5,749 nucleotides of DNA from an uncultured Flavobacterium sp. (lineage in GTDB: Bacteria > Bacteroidota > Bacteroidia > Flavobacteriales > Flavobacteriaceae): NCBI GenBank assembly GCA_946480635.1, contig CAMLKV010000165.1, forward strand, positions 1-5,749, read 5' to 3'. How positions within the stretch are numbered: the first letter of the stretch is position 1; each line of letters begins with the position of its first letter. This document shows positions 1 to 5,477 of the stretch, piece after piece. The notes under the pieces are model-generated. The model searched no databases. It had not been told where the DNA came from and worked only from the letters and a program-made list of their open reading frames with translations. The translations under genes and the position numbers were made by a program.

Positions 1-1521
1 GTTGGAAATTATCCAATCATTAACTGGAATGAGCGTGAAGCAGTAAATAAAGACATAAAGTATCCAATGGCTGGTATGACTAGCGAGAATGTAACATTAG
101 TAATTTTTGATGTTAACTCAGGAAAAAAAGTTACTATTCAAACTGGTGAGCCAAAGGAACAATATTTAACAATGGTTTCTTGGGAGCCAACAGGGAAACA
201 TATTTTCATTGGGGTTTTAAATCGTGAACAAAATCATTTAAAATTTAATAAATACGATGCACAAACTGGTGCATTCGTAAAAACATTATTTGAAGAAAAA
301 GCCTCAACTTGGGTTGAACCTCAACATGCCTTGACTTTTGTTCCAAATAACCCAACACAATTCATTTACCAAACGGATTTTAATGGTTATAATCAAATGT
401 ATTTATATAATACTGATGGTAAACTTGTAAAGAATTTAGGTTTTAATGATGTTGTTGTGAAAGATGTTTTAGGTTTTGATGCAAAAGCAACAAAAATTAA
501 TTACATAGGAACTGCAAATAATGGTTTAGACCGTCAATTGTATCAGGTAGATTTGAAAACTGGAAAAACAATTCAGTTGACTACAGTTTCAGGAACACAT
601 AATGCTTCTGTTTCTTCTGATGGGACTATGGTTTTAGATCAATACAGCAATACAACAACACCAAATGAAATTTCGATTATTGATGTAAAATCTAAAAAAG
701 CAACTCAATTAGTAAAAGCAGATAACCCTTTTACAGGTAAAATTGATATGCCTAAAATGGAATTGGTAACGATCACTTCTGCTGATGGTAAAACACCTTT
801 AAACGGGCGTATTATTTATCCTTCAAATTTTGATGCTACAAAAAAATATCCAGTGATGGTTTATGTGTATGGAGGTTCTCATGCACAATTAGTAACCAAT
901 CGTTGGTTAGCTGGTGGTGGTTATTTTGATTATTACATGGCACAACAAGGATATGTTGTATTTACTTTAGATAATAGAGGAAGTGACGCACGTGGGAAAA
1001 AATTCTGTGATGTAAATCACCGTCAATTAGGAGTTAATGAAATGGCTGATCAAATGGAAGGTGTTAAGTTCTTAAAATCTAAATCATTTGTTGATCAAGA
1101 TAAAATTGGAGTTTTCGGATGGAGTTTTGGTGGTTTTATGACAACTACATTAATGACGAATCAAGCAGATACTTTTAAAGTTGGTGTAGCTGGTGGTCCA
1201 GTTATCGATTGGAAATATTACGAAATCATGTATGGTGAGCGCTACATGGATACGCCACAAGAAAACCCTGAAGGTTATGCAAAAGCTTCGTTATTAGACA
1301 AAGCTAAAAACTTAAAAGGAAGATTATTGATTATTCACGGAGCACAAGATCCAGTTGTTGTACAACAAAACAGTATGAATTTCATCGAGTCTTGTATTAA
1401 AGCAGGAAAACAAGTAGATTATTTCTTATATCCTAACCACGAGCATAACGTAGGAGGAAGAGATCGTATTCATATGTATGCTAAAATTGCTGATTACTTT
1501 GATAAGCACTTGAAGAAGTAA
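1..1521 (+). CDS. S9-family prolyl peptidase (DPP IV / prolyl tripeptidyl peptidase-like), 5'-truncated by window
   Basis: This is a serine exopeptidase that cleaves after proline near the N-terminus of peptides; relatives are exported to the periplasm or cell surface. The frame is open from base 1 (VGNYPIINWN...), so the ATG at 67 is internal and the signal peptide and first part of the beta-propeller are outside. Window residues 1 to about 260 are DPPIV_N propeller-like repeats; about 265-506 are the alpha/beta-hydrolase domain. The visible triad is Ser375 in GWSFGG (1123-1125), Asp450 in HGAQDPVV (1348-1350) and His482 in NHEHNV (1444-1446). The spacings of 75 and 32 residues equal those I recall for Porphyromonas gingivalis DPP IV and PtpA. 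Tyr290 in YVYGG fits the oxyanion tyrosine. Glu408 (Ser+33, in YYEIMYGERY) matches PtpA Glu636, where human DPP4 has Asp, and QDPVVVQQ replaces the DPP4 ADDNVH motif. I therefore lean to the tripeptidyl type. The gene ends in TAA and is followed by a terminator. Confidence 0.95.
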   Translation, partial: VGNYPIINWNEREAVNKDIKYPMAGMTSENVTLVIFDVNSGKKVTIQTGEPKEQYLTMVSWEPTGKHIFIGVLNREQNHLKFNKYDAQTGAFVKTLFEEKASTWVEPQHALTFVPNNPTQFIYQTDFNGYNQMYLYNTDGKLVKNLGFNDVVVKDVLGFDAKATKINYIGTANNGLDRQLYQVDLKTGKTIQLTTVSGTHNASVSSDGTMVLDQYSNTTTPNEISIIDVKSKKATQLVKADNPFTGKIDMPKMELVTITSADGKTPLNGRIIYPSNFDATKKYPVMVYVYGGSHAQLVTNRWLAGGGYFDYYMAQQGYVVFTLDNRGSDARGKKFCDVNHRQLGVNEMADQMEGVKFLKSKSFVDQDKIGVFGWSFGGFMTTTLMTNQADTFKVGVAGGPVIDWKYYEIMYGERYMDTPQENPEGYAKASLLDKAKNLKGRLLIIHGAQDPVVVQQNSMNFIESCIKAGKQVDYFLYPNHEHNVGGRDRIHMYAKIADYFDKHLKK

Positions 1522-1541
1522 TTCAATATAAAAAGTATTTT

Positions 1542-1579
1542 AAAAAAGTTGACTGAGGTTCTCGAAGTCAACTTTTTTT
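1542..1579 (+). terminator. Intrinsic terminator of the S9 peptidase gene
   Basis: A perfect 13-bp inverted repeat, AAAAAAGTTGACT (1542-1554) and AGTCAACTTTTTT (1566-1578), flanks an 11-nt loop in which GAG/CTC can pair further. The 3' arm ends in a run of seven T (1573-1579). It begins 20 nt after the peptidase stop codon. The A-rich 5' arm could also let it act on the opposite strand. Its presence separates the peptidase transcript from the downstream RluA gene. Confidence 0.85.
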
Positions 1580-1587
1580 ATTTCTAC

Positions 1588-1595
1588 TATCTTTG
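1588..1595 (+). promoter_or_regulatory. Bacteroidota -7 promoter box TATCTTTG for the RluA-family gene
   Basis: TATCTTTG matches all defined positions of the Bacteroidota sigma-ABfr -7 consensus TAnnTTTG. It lies directly after the terminator T-run and ends 4 nt before the ATG at 1600. No good TTG -33 element is seen 17-23 nt upstream, a position occupied by the terminator hairpin. With such spacing, transcription would begin at or within a few bases of the start codon, so the mRNA may be leaderless or nearly so. Confidence 0.65.
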
Positions 1596-1599
1596 CACC

Positions 1600-3270
1600 A
1601 TGCCTAAATCTTTATTTCAAAACTTTAAAACCAATATTTCAGGAATTGCTTTACCTGATAAATTCAATTTTCCTTTTTATTATGAACCACATGAGTTAAG
1701 CAAAATTGCTGCTCAAGAATTACAATCATACCTTGAAACGCAAACTGATTTTGAACATAATTTTGGTTTAAACGATGAGCAAAATGGTTTAGTAATCGGA
1801 AAAATGTTTGGGGTTTTAGTTTGCCAAAATAAGCAAGGTGAATTGGGTTATCTGTGGGCTTTTTCAGGTAAATTAGCAGAGCAAAATCATCATAATTATT
1901 TTGTTCCTACTGTTTTTGATATGTTGGATCAGAATGGTTTTTTCAACCTTGAACAAGAGAAAATCAATGTTATAAATCGAGAAATTGAAACTTTAGAATC
2001 TCAAAAAGAATATAAAGAAGCATTATCAAATTTAGAATTGACTAAAACAGAAGCAGAACAAGATATTCTTAGACATAAAAACCACATTAAAACTCAGAAA
2101 AAAGTTCGTCAGCAAAAGCGATTAGAAGCCGAAAAACTTTTAGATGGTATTCCATTTGAACAATTACTAAACGAGTTGAAAGAACAAAGCCAGCAAGAAG
2201 GTATTCTGTTAAAAAAAATGATGGCGTATTGGAATTATAAGCTTGTTGATGCACAAAATGAAGTTGCTTCTTTTGAAGATAAAATTATTTCCTTAAAAGA
2301 ATTAAGAAAGCAAAAATCGGCAGCTTTACAACAAAGACTTTTTAAGGAGTATTCTTTTTTAAATCAGTTTGGGAAATCTAAAAGTTTAGGAGAAATCTTC
2401 AATGATAATCCGCCAGCTGGAGCAGGGGAATGTGCGGCTCCTAAATTACTGCATTATGCATTTCAACATGATTTAAAACCCGTTTGTATGGCTGAATTTT
2501 GGTGGGGACAATCTCCTAAATCGGAAGTCAGAAAACACAAACATTTTTATCCATCTTGCAAAAGTAAATGTGAACCTATTTTATTGGGACATATGTTAGA
2601 AGGCATTGAAATGGATGATAATCCTTTTTTAGAAAATCCTGCAGAAGGAAAAGATATTTCAGTAATTTTTGAAGATGAGTTTTTAGCAGTGATTAACAAA
2701 CCTGCCGAGTTTTTATCGGTTCCTGGAAAAGAAATTCAAGATTCAGTATATCAAAGAGTAAAACTTATGTGTCCTGACGCAACAGGCCCTTTAATTGTTC
2801 ATCGATTAGATATGTCAACTTCGGGCTTAATGTTAATCGCCAAGACCGAAAAAGTGTATGTCATGCTTCAGCACCAGTTCATTAAACGAACAGTAAAAAA
2901 ATGTTATGAAGCACTTTTAGATGGAATTTTAAACGAAAAAGAAGGCGTTATAGAGTTATCTCTTCGAGTGGATTTAGATGATAGACCACGACAATTAGTA
3001 TGTTATGAGTATGGAAAGCCTGCAAAAACCAAATGGGAAACAGTTGCTGATGAAAATGGTAAAACACGAGTTCATTTTTATCCTATAACGGGCAGAACGC
3101 ATCAGTTGCGCGTACATGCATCACATCCGCTAGGGTTAAATACTCCAATTGTTGGTGATGATTTGTATGGTGAAAAAGCGAATAGGTTGCATCTCCACGC
3201 TAAATCATTAACATTTATTCATCCAATTACTAAAGAAGTTATTACGTTGGAAGTTAATGCCGAGTTTTAA
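1600..3270 (+). CDS. RluA-family pseudouridine synthase with coiled-coil and Cys4 N-terminal extension
   Basis: The catalytic domain isomerises uridine to pseudouridine in RNA. RluA itself modifies 23S rRNA position 746 and tRNA position 32; the substrate here is inferred. It covers about residues 350-556: an EDEFLAVINKPAEFLSVPGK start, catalytic Asp404 in HRLDMSTSGLM (codon 2809-2811), the RluA-like block RPRQLVCYEYGKPAKT, and PITGRTHQLRVH from residue 495. The first 350 residues are absent from the E. coli enzyme (about 220 aa). They comprise an N-terminal domain (about 1-115), a charged coiled coil (about 118-250) and a conserved-looking segment with Cys278, Cys296, Cys320 and Cys324 (GECAAPKL, CMAEFWWG, PSCKSKCEP). 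Long forms of this kind occur in Bacteroidota and some gammaproteobacteria. I chose ATG 1600 (556 aa) because an in-frame TTG at 1549 lies inside the preceding terminator and the codons between cover its T-run and the promoter box. The stop codon is 1 nt from that of the convergent neighbour. Confidence 0.93.
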   Translation: MPKSLFQNFKTNISGIALPDKFNFPFYYEPHELSKIAAQELQSYLETQTDFEHNFGLNDEQNGLVIGKMFGVLVCQNKQGELGYLWAFSGKLAEQNHHNYFVPTVFDMLDQNGFFNLEQEKINVINREIETLESQKEYKEALSNLELTKTEAEQDILRHKNHIKTQKKVRQQKRLEAEKLLDGIPFEQLLNELKEQSQQEGILLKKMMAYWNYKLVDAQNEVASFEDKIISLKELRKQKSAALQQRLFKEYSFLNQFGKSKSLGEIFNDNPPAGAGECAAPKLLHYAFQHDLKPVCMAEFWWGQSPKSEVRKHKHFYPSCKSKCEPILLGHMLEGIEMDDNPFLENPAEGKDISVIFEDEFLAVINKPAEFLSVPGKEIQDSVYQRVKLMCPDATGPLIVHRLDMSTSGLMLIAKTEKVYVMLQHQFIKRTVKKCYEALLDGILNEKEGVIELSLRVDLDDRPRQLVCYEYGKPAKTKWETVADENGKTRVHFYPITGRTHQLRVHASHPLGLNTPIVGDDLYGEKANRLHLHAKSLTFIHPITKEVITLEVNAEF

Positions 3271-3271
3271 T

Positions 3272-3769
3272 TTAAGGTTTATCCCTTCCAATAAAGCGTT
3301 CTTTACTTAATAAAAAATTAATCGCTTTGGTTATGTTTTTATCAATGGTTTCTTCTTTTTTTAAAGCCGAGATATAACGCACGATTTCTTTTTGTTTTGA
3401 TGGAGGAAGATTATCGAAAACCGTTTTAGCTTCTTTGTTTACTTCTAATGCTTTTATAAGTTTTGGATGTGGAGTGAGGGTTCTATCTTCTGTGTCAAAA
3501 GCAATAGTTACTTCTAAACTTTCACCAATTCGTTGTGGAGACTTCGGCAACATAACTGTATTAATATATAATCGCCAATCACTACTGTATTTTACCAGAG
3601 TTTGCTTATATGGTTTTCCATTGATTGAACCATGTACAGGAATTTGACCTTTATCTTTTCCAAAGGCTCTAAAAATCTCATTCAGAATTTCCTCAGGAAC
3701 AAATACAAATGGATTGATTCCTATTATTTTAAGCTCAGCAACGAAATTGTATTCTTTATTAGGATTCAT
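3272..3769 (-). CDS. DUF1905 / YdeI-OmpD-associated (OmdA) family protein
   Basis: A 165-residue, probably cytosolic protein with two family-typical parts. Residues about 6-95 resemble DUF1905, a small beta-barrel-like domain (FVAELK, then VPEEILNEIF, IPVHGSINGKPYKQTL, and IGESLEVTIAFDTEDR). Residues about 103-158 resemble the helical YdeI/OmdA domain (LIKALEVNKEAKTVFDNLPPS, a YISALKKEETIDKNI segment where relatives carry AKKxETRxKRI, and a basic C-terminus). Relatives are often annotated as bacteriocin-protection or OmpD-associated proteins, but the biochemical role is not established. The start ATG is at 3767-3769 with no Shine-Dalgarno. A terminator-like hairpin separates it from the membrane-protein gene upstream, so it is probably its own unit. 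A 70-codon antisense frame at 3435-3647 is a shadow of it. Confidence 0.85.
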   Translation of the reverse strand: MNPNKEYNFVAELKIIGINPFVFVPEEILNEIFRAFGKDKGQIPVHGSINGKPYKQTLVKYSSDWRLYINTVMLPKSPQRIGESLEVTIAFDTEDRTLTPHPKLIKALEVNKEAKTVFDNLPPSKQKEIVRYISALKKEETIDKNITKAINFLLSKERFIGRDKP

Positions 3770-3777
3770 GAAATTTT

Positions 3778-3785
3778 TAAATCTA
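3778..3785 (-). promoter_or_regulatory. Weak -7-like box TAGATTTA before the DUF1905/OmdA gene
   Basis: On the - strand TAGATTTA matches TAnnTTTG except for the last base, and ends 8 nt before the ATG. It falls in the short AT-rich interval between the upstream terminator hairpin and the gene, where an independent promoter would be expected. No convincing TTG -33 element is seen, and such boxes are easily found by chance in AT-rich DNA. Confidence 0.25.
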
Positions 3786-3803
3786 ATTAAATCATTAATA
3801 ACG

Positions 3804-3824
3804 AAAAACCTCTATTAGTGGTTT
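3804..3824 (-). terminator. Terminator-like hairpin after the membrane-protein gene
   Basis: Read on the - strand, AAACCACTAATAGAGGTTT folds into a 5-bp stem AAACC/GGTTT, an A-A mismatch, a further CT/AG pair and a small loop. It is continued by two more T, giving GGTTTTT. It starts 5 nt after the stop codon at 3830-3832. The T-run exists only on the - strand, which fits the end of the membrane-protein transcript. The stem is short, so strength is uncertain. Confidence 0.5.
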
Positions 3825-3829
3825 GTAGT

Positions 3830-4471
3830 TTATATTTTTTGTTCGCTCGATTTAATTGGGGTAAAGTCTTCATGTTTGGTAAAATATTCTAGGCTTAAAA
3901 CTAATAGTATCGAACATAAAACATATACTTTCTGAAGAATGATTGCTAAACCCAAATAACCAAATCCAAATAGAGCAAAGAAACAGTAAAAAGTAAACAA
4001 GCAAATAATACAGCAAAATTTAAGTAAATGAAGTTTTGATTTTAAGATAAATACAGTAATTATAAATAAACCAAACAATGTTAAAACAATAGATATTACT
4101 CCTACATCATGTAAGGGTGTTGCGATTAATAAAATAAGTATTATGTTGGCAATGCCTATAAATTTTAAAATATTTGACCATTGTCTTGAAGATATCTTTT
4201 TTGACATATTGATAAAAAAAATGCCATAACCAACTGCGTGGAATGCCATTCCAATAAGTGCCCAAATTTGGCCGTTGTTTTCAGAGCCATTTATTGCGTT
4301 TGTTTCAAATAAATTGCTAAGGAAATTTTTTGACCATCCAAACCCTATAGAATTTTTATCCAGCAATGAACCGCCAGGATAATTTAATGCTGCTATTACT
4401 ATTAATATTACTGAAGTAATTAAGCATAATAAAACCGAATACTCTTTAATCATTTGGGCAAAATTAGTCAT
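3830..4471 (-). CDS. Six-helix integral membrane protein of unknown function (DUF998-like topology)
   Basis: A 213-residue protein with six hydrophobic segments, at about residues 11-29, 69-88, 101-118, 123-143, 150-169 and 173-194, so an inner-membrane protein. The loop after helix 1 carries YPGGSLLDKNSIGFGWSKNFLS and a NGSENNGQIW segment leading into helix 2; TPLHDVG lies between helices 3 and 4. These polar motifs look like the conserved part of uncharacterised Bacteroidota membrane proteins that resemble DUF998 in layout, but I cannot assign a family firmly and give no function. The C-terminal tail (about 195-213) is charged and presumably cytoplasmic. I chose ATG 4471; a second ATG six codons in (4453) is possible. 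The 122-nt gap upstream holds a TACATTTG box and repeat copy A, giving a long leader if transcription starts there. Confidence 0.8.
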   Translation of the reverse strand: MTNFAQMIKEYSVLLCLITSVILIVIAALNYPGGSLLDKNSIGFGWSKNFLSNLFETNAINGSENNGQIWALIGMAFHAVGYGIFFINMSKKISSRQWSNILKFIGIANIILILLIATPLHDVGVISIVLTLFGLFIITVFILKSKLHLLKFCCIICLFTFYCFFALFGFGYLGLAIILQKVYVLCSILLVLSLEYFTKHEDFTPIKSSEQKI

Positions 4472-4498
4472 GTATAGTTACATTAAATTCATTTTTAA

Positions 4499-4549
4499 GG
4501 ATTGTTAACTTCTAGCTGGCTTGATGAAGTTATAGATTTTTTGTTTCTG
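4499..4549. repeat. Palindromic repeat, copy A (between mepB-like and membrane-protein genes)
   Basis: The core is a perfect 7-bp inverted repeat, TAACTTC (4506-4512) and GAAGTTA (4526-4532), around a 13-nt centre. Compared with copy B (5110-5173) in the same orientation it shares GGATT before the TAAC edge, an 18-bp block (TAACTTCTAGCTGGCTTG against TAACATCTTGCCGGCTTG, 15 identities), a GTTA edge, and the 11-bp block TTTTGTTTCTG (4539-4549). It sits in the leader of the membrane-protein gene, downstream of a TACATTTG box. Confidence 0.65.
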
Positions 4550-4572
4550 TACTTTTTAATTAAGATTTAACT

Positions 4573-4580
4573 CAAATGTA
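4573..4580 (-). promoter_or_regulatory. Promoter -7 box TACATTTG for the membrane-protein gene
   Basis: On the - strand TACATTTG matches TAnnTTTG at every defined position. A TTG lies 22 nt upstream, inside the 3' end of the mepB-like gene, which is within the loose spacing reported for Bacteroidota -33 elements. Transcription from here would give a leader of roughly 95 nt that contains repeat copy A before the ATG at 4471. Confidence 0.5.
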
Positions 4581-4593
4581 CAAAAAGACTTTT

Positions 4594-5091
4594 TTAGAAA
4601 TTCAATATAGAATTTAGTTTTTCAGAAATTTGATTGTCATTTTTTGTGAAATCAATGAAGAACTCTGTTTGCCAAGATTGAGATTTTTCAGCTTGTTTAT
4701 TTTCTGTTTTAGTCCAACTTGGATAAACTCTAAAGCCACGTTTTCCTTCTTTGAACTTTGTACCTAGTATATTTCTTTTGATTAATTCAGTTTTAGGAAA
4801 TAAAAAGAACCCAAATTTTTCAATTTCTTCGGTTACGATAATATAAAAATCAAATGCATCCGTTTCGTTAAAAGGTTCTGTTATATTTAGAGAATTACGT
4901 TTCCATAAAGTAACAAATTGTCCTACTTTCTTAGGTGTTATTTTCGCTTTTCTAAATTTAAAATTCATTTTCTCTGTTTGAAAACTGTAACCAAAATATT
5001 CTTGAGATTCCTTATCTTCAATTACGTTTGAAATTTTTAAATTAACTTCCTTAAAAAGTAAGTTTTCTATTTTTTTTAATTCAGTAATCAT
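4594..5091 (-). CDS. MepB family protein
   Basis: A 165-residue soluble protein that fits the MepB family over its whole length. Recognisable blocks are FRKAKITPKKVGQFVTLWK at residues 47-65, DAFDFYIIV at about 78-86, a GFFLFPK strand at 94-100, KEGKRGFRVYPSW at 114-126 and KQAEKSQSWQ at 132-141. The family is named after the third gene of the Staphylococcus aureus mepRAB multidrug-efflux cluster, but MepB's own function is not established and it is not needed for efflux. No MepA transporter or MepR regulator is present here. The ATG at 5089-5091 is preferred; the codon before it is an in-frame TTG that would add one residue. There is no Shine-Dalgarno, only an A-rich stretch. The gene is bracketed by repeat copies A and B, which makes it look like a single-gene cassette. 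Confidence 0.88.
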   Translation of the reverse strand: MITELKKIENLLFKEVNLKISNVIEDKESQEYFGYSFQTEKMNFKFRKAKITPKKVGQFVTLWKRNSLNITEPFNETDAFDFYIIVTEEIEKFGFFLFPKTELIKRNILGTKFKEGKRGFRVYPSWTKTENKQAEKSQSWQTEFFIDFTKNDNQISEKLNSILNF

Positions 5092-5109
5092 CAATTTGAA
5101 TTTTTTAGC

Positions 5110-5173
5110 GGATTACAGCTAACATCTTGCCGGCTTGCCGTTCAGTGGGGTGAACGTTATTGTTTTGTTTCTG
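5110..5173. repeat. Palindromic repeat, copy B (upstream of the mepB-like gene)
   Basis: A conspicuously GC-richer island in AT-rich DNA. Its edges are TAAC (5120-5123) and GTTA (5156-5159). Inside lies a perfect 6-bp hairpin CGTTCA/TGAACG (5139-5144 and 5151-5156) with loop GTGGGG, and a tandem CTTGCCG pair (5126-5132 and 5134-5140). It shares with copy A the GGATT flank, 15 of 18 bases from TAAC onward, and TTTTGTTTCTG (5163-5173). It is about 13 bp longer than copy A because of the hairpin insert. In the transcribed direction it forms the leader of the mepB-like gene, ending about 18 nt before the ATG. Confidence 0.65.
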
Positions 5174-5181
5174 CTAATATA
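5174..5181 (-). promoter_or_regulatory. Probable -7 box TATATTAG for the mepB-like gene
   Basis: On the - strand TATATTAG differs from TAnnTTTG at one position. It abuts repeat copy B, whose first bases on this strand are CAGAAACAAAA. A TTC trinucleotide 20 nt upstream could serve as a poor -33 element. If used, transcription would begin inside the repeat's outer edge and the whole palindrome would be in the mRNA leader. Confidence 0.35.
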
Positions 5182-5227
5182 AGATTTTCCAGAGGGAAAT
5201 TGAACACTGTGTTAATACTAAATGTAT

Positions 5228-5409
5228 TTATTGCACAAAACCCATTTGTTTATCCATTTCATAAACACCAAAACATAGTTCTCTATTGCAGTTTGTACTT
5301 TCTCTTTAGAAATGTTCAAATACCAATAGGCTTTGGTAGATTAAAATTAATGAATAGAATCTATATCTAACTTTGACTTGTCCGTTGAAATGGAAAATTG
5401 GTTTTGTAT
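5228..5409 (-). pseudogene. GNAT N-acetyltransferase relic, N-terminal fragment
   Basis: No open frame exists here, but translation of the - strand from 5406 gives QNQFSISTDKSKLDIDSIH, stop, F, stop, then STKAYWYLNISKEKVQ and TAIEN. Shifting frame at 5276-5277 continues as CFGVYEMDKQMGFVQ and a stop at 5228-5230. This reproduces the start of Bacteroidota GNAT acetyltransferases as I know them (ISTDKSKLD...IHxFLS...YW...IENSLCFGVY...KQxGFARV). Visible lesions are an ATA (5407-5409) where ATG would be expected, two stops (5347-5349 and 5341-5343) each explainable by one substitution (Lys and Leu codons), a net loss of about 4 nt at the frameshift, and loss of everything after the GF motif, including the acetyl-CoA binding region. 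The gene is dead. The family call rests on motif memory, not a search. Confidence 0.75.
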
Positions 5410-5449
5410 ATTGTTAGTTGTTTTATAGTGTTTTTAAACTTAATTTGAC

Positions 5450-5469
5450 AATAAAAATATCTTTTTATT
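5450..5469 (-). terminator. AT-only hairpin after the DUF2971-like gene
   Basis: AATAAAAA (5450-5457) and TTTTTATT (5462-5469) form a perfect 8-bp stem with a 4-nt loop, starting 8 nt after the stop codon of the gene on the right. The 3' arm is T-rich on the - strand. The stem has no G-C pair, so termination would be weak, and the hairpin is nearly symmetric, so it could serve either strand. Confidence 0.35.
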
Positions 5470-5477
5470 ATATCCTT

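Noticed and set aside
67..69. ATG at 67 as the start of the peptidase gene
   Set aside because: The frame is open to base 1 and encodes propeller-like sequence upstream (NYPIINWNEREAV); the protein would lack its propeller start and signal peptide.
3247..3291. Inverted repeat TTGGAAG / CTTCCAA spanning the convergent stop codons
   Set aside because: The 31-nt loop, the arms lying in coding sequence and the lack of a T-run make a functional terminator unlikely.
3435..3647. 70-codon open frame on the + strand
   Set aside because: It lies wholly antisense to the well-supported DUF1905/OmdA gene, has no family-like motifs and no promoter box close upstream; a shadow frame.
4573..4592. AAAAAGACTTTTTT as a terminator hairpin after the mepB-like gene
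   Set aside because: The palindrome leaves almost no loop (AC or GT), so it cannot fold as a stable hairpin, and it overlaps the promoter region of the next gene.
5092..5094. TTG start one codon upstream of the mepB-like ATG
   Set aside because: It adds a single residue before a normal ATG; nothing supports TTG use here.
5110..5173. Classical integron attC site
   Set aside because: The edges GTTATTG and GTTAGCT do not fit the GTTRRRY core, and no integron integrase is in the window. The cassette idea is kept only as a hypothesis without a named recombinase.
5368..5393. Apparent third copy of the repeat (TAACTTTGACTTGTCCGTT resembling copy B)
   Set aside because: These bases are explained as codons of the GNAT relic (SISTDKSKL region on the - strand); the similarity is likely chance.
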